From assembly GCA_031431235.1 (NCBI GenBank), contig JANPDA010000035.1:1-10219 (forward strand): a stretch of 10,219 nt of DNA, in the 5' to 3' direction. The DNA is from JANNSW01 sp031431235. GTDB taxonomy: Bacteria > Pseudomonadota > Alphaproteobacteria > Rhizobiales > Hyphomicrobiaceae. The position numbers and the translations under genes are program-made. Shown in pieces: positions 5,734 to 10,219 of this stretch. Every line of letters starts with the position of its first letter. Position 1 is the stretch's first letter. Below the pieces are notes generated by a model, which was given only the letters and a program-made list of their open reading frames with translations, was not told where the DNA came from and did no database searches.

Positions 5734-7281
5734 TCAAAAATCCGTCGGCTGGCCGCCTTCGCTGATGCGCCGCTCGAAGAAGGCGTCGATCTCCTCGGCG
5801 ATGGCAGGATCCAACGGTGGAGCCACGTACTCGGCAAGCGCCTGCTTCCAGAGCCCATTCGCTTTCTGCATGGCATCGGGCGAGCCGGCCGCACGCCAGG
5901 ATTCGAAGTTGCGCCAGTCGGAGATCAAGGGTGCGTAGAAGGCGGTCGAGTAGCGCTCGAACGTGTGCTTGGCGCCGAAGAAATGTCCGCCGGGGCCGAC
6001 CTCGCGCATAGCCTCGAACCCGAGCGCGGCCTCGCTCATGTCGAGCGGCTTCAGGAACTCGGCAACCATCTGGCAGAGATCGACGTCGAGCGCGAACTTC
6101 TCGAATGACCCGACCAGCCCCCCTTCCATCCAGCCGGCCGCATGCACGATCAGATTGCCCCCACCCATGATCGCGCCCCAGAGCGAGAACACGCTCTCGT
6201 AGGCCGCCTGCGCATCGACCGTGTTGGCGGCATTGGTCGAGGAGGTGCGGTAGGGCAGATTGTAGCGTCGCGCCAGCTGGCCGCCGATGATCGCCGCCTT
6301 CATATACTCGGGCGTGCCGAAGGCGGGAGCGCCCGACTTCATGTCGACGTTCGAGGTGAAGCCGCCATAGATGAACGGGGCGCCTGCCCGCGAGAACTGG
6401 CTGAGCACGAGACCCGCTAGGGCTTCCGCGTTCTGCTCGACGAGAGCGCCCGCCATCGTCACCGGCGCCATCGCACCCGCGAGCGTGAACGGCGTCACGC
6501 AGCAGATCTGGCCGTGGCGGGCGAGCTCGATGATGCCCATCGCCATTGGTCCGTCGAGCTTCAGGGGCGAGTTGGTGTTGATGACGGTCATCACGACCGG
6601 CGTCTCGATCAGCTTGTCCTCGGGGACCCCGCAGGCGATCCGCGCCATCTCCATGCCGTCGAACAGCCGCTCGCGGCCAGTCGATGAGACGAAGTAGACC
6701 TTGTCGGAGAGTTTCGCCTTGGCGCGGCTCACATGCAGGTGGCGCACCGACGCGTGCAGGTCGAGCGCATCGGTCGAGCCGCCGCCCGCCATGTGGATGA
6801 TGTTGAAATGCTGGCAGAGCCGGATGAAGTTGCAGGAATCCTCGAAGCTCCCCGGCCGCCGTCCGCTATCCATGTCCGAGCAGTTGGGCGGTCCGCCGAC
6901 CGGCCCGAACACGATCCAGTTGCCGCCCATATGCAGATTGTGGGCTGGGTTCCTCGCGTGGAAGGTGAATTCGGAGGGCGCCCGACGGAGCGCTTCCTCC
7001 ACGATGTCGCGCCCGATCCTGACCCGCTCGCCCTCGACCCTGGCGCCGGCCTTGCGGAAGATCTCGAGCGCTTCGGCGTTGAGGATCACCTCCATGCCGA
7101 GCTCTTCCAGCACCCGAAGCGAAGCGAGATGGATCGACTCGATCTCGTCGTCGGAGAGGAAGCGAATCGGGTCGAGCTTCATTCTCGGCTGGGCGAACGG
7201 CGCCTGGGGGATTTTGGCGGTGGCCGCCGTACCGCGCCGATGACGCCCCCGCTCTGGGCCGGCGATTGTGACTGACGTCAT
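5734..7281 (-). CDS. Trimethylamine methyltransferase family protein (MttB/COG5598), non-pyrrolysine type
   Basis: This 515-residue protein belongs to the MttB superfamily, whose members move a methyl group from tertiary or quaternary amines to a cognate corrinoid protein. Archaeal MttB uses pyrrolysine encoded by an in-frame amber codon. Here the frame runs uninterrupted to a TGA, so it is a non-Pyl homologue, like the glycine betaine methyltransferase MtgB. The Arg/Ala-rich N-terminal tail (about 9-36) followed by FLSDDEIESIHLASLRVLEELGMEV (about 41-65) is typical of the group. A TIM-barrel-like core follows (NWIVFGPVGGPP about 121-132, STNAANTVDAQAAYES about 348-363, GGGNLIVHAAGWMEGG about 373-388). 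The start at 7281 is chosen: AAGGGAAG precedes it, while the frame's extension to 7305 relies on a GTG with no better signal. No corrinoid protein or methyltetrahydrofolate methyltransferase gene is adjacent. It is divergent from the FrhB-like gene across a short spacer with dyads. The substrate is unknown. Confidence 0.92.
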   Translation of the reverse strand: MTSVTIAGPERGRHRRGTAATAKIPQAPFAQPRMKLDPIRFLSDDEIESIHLASLRVLEELGMEVILNAEALEIFRKAGARVEGERVRIGRDIVEEALRRAPSEFTFHARNPAHNLHMGGNWIVFGPVGGPPNCSDMDSGRRPGSFEDSCNFIRLCQHFNIIHMAGGGSTDALDLHASVRHLHVSRAKAKLSDKVYFVSSTGRERLFDGMEMARIACGVPEDKLIETPVVMTVINTNSPLKLDGPMAMGIIELARHGQICCVTPFTLAGAMAPVTMAGALVEQNAEALAGLVLSQFSRAGAPFIYGGFTSNVDMKSGAPAFGTPEYMKAAIIGGQLARRYNLPYRTSSTNAANTVDAQAAYESVFSLWGAIMGGGNLIVHAAGWMEGGLVGSFEKFALDVDLCQMVAEFLKPLDMSEAALGFEAMREVGPGGHFFGAKHTFERYSTAFYAPLISDWRNFESWRAAGSPDAMQKANGLWKQALAEYVAPPLDPAIAEEIDAFFERRISEGGQPTDF

Positions 7282-7362
7282 GAAGATCTTCCCTTCGCGG
7301 TGCACTTGCGCAATCCTATCCGGTCGGACCGGGGCGGGATAGGCTGTCCTGGAAGGGCTGGG
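7282..7362. promoter_or_regulatory. Divergent promoter/operator region with nested dyads
   Basis: Only 81 bases separate the two divergent starts, so both promoters and any operator must fit here. Three symmetric elements are visible. GAAGATCTTC (7282-7291) is a perfect 10-bp palindrome overlapping the methyltransferase Shine-Dalgarno region. CCGGTC-G-GACCGG (7320-7332) is a 6-1-6 dyad. CCTATCC (7315-7321) and GGATAGG (7337-7343) are outer arms enclosing that dyad. The symmetry suggests a dimeric regulator or an RNA hairpin. No regulator gene is adjacent to suggest which. Promoter boxes cannot be assigned. Confidence 0.45.
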
Positions 7363-8613
7363 ATGAGGCGTATGTCGAATACGGATCGCACAATGAGCCC
7401 GTTGTCACTCGACGAGATCGTCGGGAACGGGCTCTGCATGGGCTGCGGCATCTGCCGCTCGGTGCTCGGGCCGCAGGCGCTGACGGCAACCCTCGAAGCC
7501 GACGGATTGGAGCGACCGCGCCAGCGCCGTCCGTTGACCGCAGCCGAGACGGCAACGCTCAACGCCATCTGCCCGGGCGTCAACGTCAGCTTCCGCGCAC
7601 CCGAGCCGGCGAGCCGCCACGACCCGATGTGGGGCGAGATCCGCCGCATCGCGCGCGGGTTTGCGAGCGATCCCGAGATCCGTTTCCGCGGCGCGACTGG
7701 CGGTGTGCTGACAGCGCTCGCGCTGCATATCCTCGAAACCGGCAAGGCCGATTTCATCATGCATCTCGCCGCCGACCCCGAGCGTCCTTTGCTCTCGCGT
7801 CCGGTTCGATCCTTCGCGCGCGCGGATGTGCTGGCGGCATCAGGCTCGCGCTACACGGCGTCTGCTCCGCTCGCACCGATCCTGGCGACGCTGGACGAGG
7901 GGCGCCCGTTCGCGTTCATCGGCAAGCCATGTGACGTGACCGCGCTCGAAAGCCTCTCGCGACGCGATTCACGCGTCAACGAGCTCTGCCGCTACCGGCT
8001 GACCATCGTGTGCGGTGGCTTCTCGGAGCTGCAGAAATTCGAGGGCCAGCTCGCGGAGTGGCAGGTGGCGCCAGGTGATGTCGCGCGCTTCAGCTATCGC
8101 GGCAATGGCTGTCCGGGGCCGACGGCGGCATCGACGCATGATGGTCGGCAATACGAGAGCAACTATTGGGACATGTGGGGGCCGGAGGAGACATGGCGCA
8201 GTTTCTACCGCTGCAAGATTTGCCCCGATGCGATCGGGCTCTCGGCCGATCTTGCGGCCCTCGACGTCTGGGATGGTTGCGCGCCGACCAGCGAGGACGA
8301 AGGCTGGAACGCGATGATCTGCCGGACAAAGCGCGGGCAGGCGTTGCTGGAGGACGCGGTCGCCTCGGGCCACTTGACAGTCGATGCCGAATGGGGAACG
8401 GCCGATCTCGACCGGGCCCAGCCGCACCAGACGCGCAAGCGCCGCGCCGCGCTGGCACGCTATCGTGCAATGGCTGACGCAGGCGTGCCGTTCCCTGAGA
8501 CCGAGGATCCGGGCTTGCCCGCGGTCTCCTATCGCGAGGGCTCGCCGGAGTGGACCGACGAGCGCTCGGGTACGGCCGCCCGCCTCGGGCGCGGCAGTCA
8601 TCGGCGGACCTGA
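7363..8613 (+). CDS. Coenzyme F420 hydrogenase/dehydrogenase beta subunit family (FrhB/HCAR-like) iron-sulfur flavoprotein
   Basis: This 416-residue protein shows both halves of the FrhB/FdhB fold (COG1035). Known members bind FAD and [4Fe-4S] clusters and pass electrons to F420 or other acceptors; the plant relative HCAR reduces 7-hydroxymethyl chlorophyll a. The N terminus has LCMGCGIC (Cys25, 28, 31) and CPGV (Cys70), which together could hold one cluster; the usual fourth Cys four residues after Cys31 is Leu35. The flavin-binding segment ATGGVLTALALHILE (111-125), GKPCDV (Cys190), VCGG (Cys217), GNGCPG (Cys250) and YRCKICPD (Cys284, 287) followed by ADLAALDVWDG are family landmarks. The start at 7363 is chosen for GGAAGGG at 7351-7357; ATGs at 7372 and 7393 and a GTG at 7300 are alternatives. 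It leads a co-directional run with the GFA gene 24 bases on. F420 dependence is not implied; the substrate is unknown. Confidence 0.85.
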   Translation: MRRMSNTDRTMSPLSLDEIVGNGLCMGCGICRSVLGPQALTATLEADGLERPRQRRPLTAAETATLNAICPGVNVSFRAPEPASRHDPMWGEIRRIARGFASDPEIRFRGATGGVLTALALHILETGKADFIMHLAADPERPLLSRPVRSFARADVLAASGSRYTASAPLAPILATLDEGRPFAFIGKPCDVTALESLSRRDSRVNELCRYRLTIVCGGFSELQKFEGQLAEWQVAPGDVARFSYRGNGCPGPTAASTHDGRQYESNYWDMWGPEETWRSFYRCKICPDAIGLSADLAALDVWDGCAPTSEDEGWNAMICRTKRGQALLEDAVASGHLTVDAEWGTADLDRAQPHQTRKRRAALARYRAMADAGVPFPETEDPGLPAVSYREGSPEWTDERSGTAARLGRGSHRRT

Positions 8614-8620
8614 GACACAC

Positions 8621-8640
8621 GGAGGAGGCAAACTATTTTG
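8621..8640 (+). promoter_or_regulatory. Strong Shine-Dalgarno deciding a TTG start
   Basis: GGAGGAGG (8621-8628) is a near-perfect ribosome binding site nine bases before a TTG at 8638-8640. No ATG or GTG lies suitably placed, and the GFA-family cysteine motif begins only eight residues in. The TTG is therefore the most credible start of the downstream gene. Confidence 0.7.
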
Positions 8641-9045
8641 GGCAAACTCGAGGGACACTGTCTCTGCGGAGCCGTCCGCTTCGAGGTGTTGGGCGAGGTG
8701 GGGCCCGCCTATGCCTGCCATTGCGGGCAATGCCGGCGTCAGAGCGGACACTTCGCTGCGGCTACGAGTGCGCGCCGCGAGGATTTCGTCCTTACGGCAG
8801 CCAGCACGCTCGGCTGGTACCAGTCCTCGCCGGGCGCAAAGCGCGGCTTCTGCTCGGCCTGCGGCACGCCGCTCTTCTGGGACGACGGCGGCGAATATGT
8901 GAGCATCAACGTCGGCAGCCTCGACCAGCCGACCGGCCTGAAGCTCGAGAAGCACATCTTCGTCGACGACAAGGGCGACTACTACGAGATCGCGGACGGA
9001 CTGCCGAAGTTCGCCGGCTCCAGCACGCCGTTCCCGGATAAATGA
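8638..9045 (+). CDS. GFA family (CENP-V/GFA domain) zinc-binding protein
   Basis: This 135-residue protein covers the whole GFA domain. The founding member, Gfa of Paracoccus, was described as accelerating formation of S-hydroxymethylglutathione from formaldehyde and glutathione; most family members are uncharacterised. The zinc ligands are visible in the standard order: GHCLCGAVRFEV (Cys8, Cys10), YACHCGQCRR (Cys27, Cys29, Cys32) and FCSACGTPLFW (Cys72, Cys75), seven cysteines for two zinc ions. There is no signal peptide, so it is cytoplasmic. The start is a TTG with GGAGGAGG upstream. It begins 24 bases after the FrhB-like gene, ends 34 bases before the truncated haemoglobin gene and is probably co-transcribed with both. 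A role in handling a glutathione or thiol adduct is possible but inferred only from the family name. Confidence 0.9.
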   Translation: MGKLEGHCLCGAVRFEVLGEVGPAYACHCGQCRRQSGHFAAATSARREDFVLTAASTLGWYQSSPGAKRGFCSACGTPLFWDDGGEYVSINVGSLDQPTGLKLEKHIFVDDKGDYYEIADGLPKFAGSSTPFPDK

Positions 9046-9079
9046 TGGAGCGGACAATGGGCGTGACCACGAGGAAACC

Positions 9080-9562
9080 ATGAGCTCCGACGCATCAGTG
9101 GACGCGGCAGCGGCTCGGCGCGCGGTATTCGCAGCCGACGTCGAGGCGCGTACGGGCATCGACGAGCAGATGATCCGCCATCTGGTCGAAGGCTTCTATG
9201 CGCGGGTGCGGCGCGACGAGGTGCTGGGACCGATCTTCGCTCAGCACGTCGGGAGCTGGACGGAGCATCAGAACCGGCTGTGCGACTTCTGGTCGTCGGT
9301 GACGCTGATGACCGGTCGCTATCACGGCCGGCCGATGCAGCAGCATGCGCCCCTGCCGATCGACGCGAGCCATTTCGACCACTGGCTGGCTCTGTTCACG
9401 GCAACCGCACGCGAGCTGTGCCCGCCGGCCGCGGCGGAGCATTTCGTCGAGCGGGCGCGCACGATAGCCGAGAGCCTCGAGCTCGGTATCGCCAGCCACC
9501 GGCGCATACTGCTGATGCAGGGGGAGCGGCTGCCGCCCCTGGCCGGTGACATGCCGGGTTGA
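9080..9562 (+). CDS. Group III truncated haemoglobin
   Basis: This 160-residue protein has the class III 2-over-2 globin pattern. LVEGFYARVRRDEVLGPIF contains Tyr40, corresponding to B10; WTEHQNRLCDFWSSV contains His63 at E7; GRYHGRPMQQHAPLP contains His89, the proximal haem ligand F8; and HFDHWLALF contains Trp102, corresponding to G8. These match the haem-pocket residues of Campylobacter Ctb, the best studied member. An extra N-terminal stretch of about 25 residues (Ala/Asp-rich) precedes the globin fold. Group III globins bind O2 and NO tightly and are linked to oxygen handling or nitrosative stress, but the reaction is not settled. The start at 9080 has GAGGA ending four bases before it. 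It lies 34 bases after the GFA gene, and its start overlaps the stop of a 13-codon reading frame. The role here is unknown. Confidence 0.93.
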   Translation: MSSDASVDAAAARRAVFAADVEARTGIDEQMIRHLVEGFYARVRRDEVLGPIFAQHVGSWTEHQNRLCDFWSSVTLMTGRYHGRPMQQHAPLPIDASHFDHWLALFTATARELCPPAAAEHFVERARTIAESLELGIASHRRILLMQGERLPPLAGDMPG

Positions 9563-9691
9563 TTTTCAGAGCTTGGCTCCCAGCCCCCGGCTCCGTCGAG
9601 CGAGACTGGGCTGGGCGGCAGGTTCGTGCGACAAGCGGCGCCTTGGCGCGGGACAACGGTCCCGCAAGCAGGCGGTGGAAGGGCAGCCGGC
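9563..9691. other. Spacer with two hairpins before the transporter gene
   Basis: This 129-base gap holds two inverted repeats. CCCAGCCC (9579-9586) pairs with GGGCTGGG (9608-9615) and encloses a smaller GCTC-CGTC-GAGC stem (9590-9601). GCGGGAC (9648-9654) and GTCCCGC (9659-9665) form a perfect 7-bp stem with the loop AACG, 11 bases before the GGAAGGG ribosome binding site (9677-9683). The first could end the haemoglobin transcript and the second could be an operator or leader hairpin for the transporter. Neither has a T-run. Confidence 0.45.
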
Positions 9692-10219
9692 ATGACGGAG
9701 GCAGCGATCGAGCGGCGCGGGCCGGGGCTCATCGAGTTCGTGGCGCTGATGGCCTTCCTGTCGGCGCTCGATGCGCTCAGCATCGATGCGATGCTGCCTG
9801 CCTTGGCGGCGATCGGCACCGATCTCGGGGTCGACGGCAGTAACCAGCCGCAACTCATCGTCACCCTGTTCTTTCTCGGCATGGCGTTCGGTCAGATGCT
9901 CGGCGGACCGCTCTCCGACAGCTTCGGTCGCAAGCCGGCGCTCTATCTGTTCCTCGCGATCTACGCGGCTGGCGCCGTGCTCGCCATGCTGGCGGGAAGC
10001 TTCCCGATGATGCTAGCCGGCCGGATCGTCCAGGGCTTTGGTGCCGCAGGGCCGTTCGTCATCACCATGGCCCTCACCCGGGACCTCTACCGGGGCGAGG
10101 CGATGGCCCGCATCAGCTCGTTCGTCATGACCGTCTTCATCCTCGTCCCGATGATTGCGCCCTTGCTCGGCCAAGCCATCCTGATCGCGTTCAGCTGGCG
10201 CGCGATCTTTGCCATGTTC
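9692..10219 (+). CDS. MFS drug-resistance transporter, Bcr/CflA type, 5' part (cut by window edge)
   Basis: The first 176 residues of an inner-membrane proton-coupled efflux transporter are visible; about 400 residues are expected in full. Hydrophobic helices start near residues 13, 53, 84, 104, 117 and 144. The Bcr/CflA signature in helix 1 is DALSIDAMLPAL, with Asp27 and Asp32. MFS motif A is GGPLSDSFGRKP (71-82) between helices 2 and 3. AGRIVQGFGAAG (109-120) is helix-4 motif B with Arg111, and VPMIAPLLGQ (152-161) is the helix-5 segment. The family exports drugs such as bicyclomycin or chloramphenicol or small metabolites, but the substrate is not predictable here. The start is the ATG at 9692 with GGAAGGG eight bases upstream. 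Whether it shares a transcript with the haemoglobin gene depends on the hairpins in between. Confidence 0.93.
   Translation, partial: MTEAAIERRGPGLIEFVALMAFLSALDALSIDAMLPALAAIGTDLGVDGSNQPQLIVTLFFLGMAFGQMLGGPLSDSFGRKPALYLFLAIYAAGAVLAMLAGSFPMMLAGRIVQGFGAAGPFVITMALTRDLYRGEAMARISSFVMTVFILVPMIAPLLGQAILIAFSWRAIFAMF

Noticed and set aside
4901..5737. 278-codon minus-strand frame opposite ruvC and ruvA
   Set aside because: It is a shadow of ruvCA, rich in Arg/Gly/Ala, and overlaps the true methyltransferase end only trivially.
5734..7281. Possible pyrrolysine-encoding amber codon in the MttB homologue
   Set aside because: The frame is uninterrupted for the full family length and ends in TGA, so no amber read-through is needed.
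7282..7305. GTG start at 7305 for the methyltransferase
   Set aside because: The ATG at 7281 has a good Shine-Dalgarno (AAGGGAAG). The GTG start would add eight residues with no better signal and would overlap the divergent control region.
7969..9159. 396-codon minus-strand frame opposite the FrhB-like and GFA genes
   Set aside because: It is antisense to two genes with clear cysteine motifs and has no recognisable domain of its own.
1..10219. CRISPR array, transposon ends, tRNA or rRNA
   Set aside because: No regularly spaced repeats, transposase motifs, tRNA-like cloverleaf or rRNA sequence were seen, and intergenic gaps are too short for most of these.

Overview
This is GC-rich, gene-dense chromosomal DNA. 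The codon usage, the RuvC/RuvA sequences, the 824-residue FAD/GcvT dehydrogenase and the MttB-type methyltransferase all suggest an alphaproteobacterium, most likely Hyphomicrobiales (Rhizobiales). The genus is not identifiable by eye. I count ten genes plus a gene tail at the left edge. All look intact except the two cut by the window ends. No rRNA, tRNA, CRISPR array, transposase or insertion sequence is visible, and no non-coding stretch exceeds about 250 bases.

Layout from left to right: the last 35 codons of a PIN-domain (VapC-like) toxin gene (+). Next is a dimethylglycine/sarcosine dehydrogenase-like flavoprotein (+). It converges on a Uma2-family nuclease-fold protein (-), which lies downstream of a two-domain extradiol ring-cleaving dioxygenase of the PcpA/LinE/MhqO type (-). 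A divergent spacer of about 250 bases with strong hairpins, one of them REP-like, separates the dioxygenase from ruvC-ruvA (+, ATGA overlap). No ruvB follows: ruvA runs into a convergent MttB/COG5598 corrinoid methyltransferase homologue (-). That gene is divergent, across an 81-base spacer with nested dyads, from a rightward run: an FrhB/HCAR-like iron-sulfur flavoprotein, a GFA-family zinc protein, a group III truncated haemoglobin and the 5' part of a Bcr/CflA-type drug transporter.

Functional reading: a one-carbon/methyl theme recurs. The dehydrogenase should oxidatively demethylate an N-methyl amine and load the carbon on folate, the MttB homologue should transfer a methyl group from a quaternary amine to a corrinoid protein, and the GFA family is classically linked to the glutathione adduct of formaldehyde. 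These genes are not one operon, so the link is only suggestive. The tight frhB-like/gfa/trHb run is the least explained part of the window and the best candidate for an undescribed redox or detoxification module. No obvious defence system or mobile island is present.
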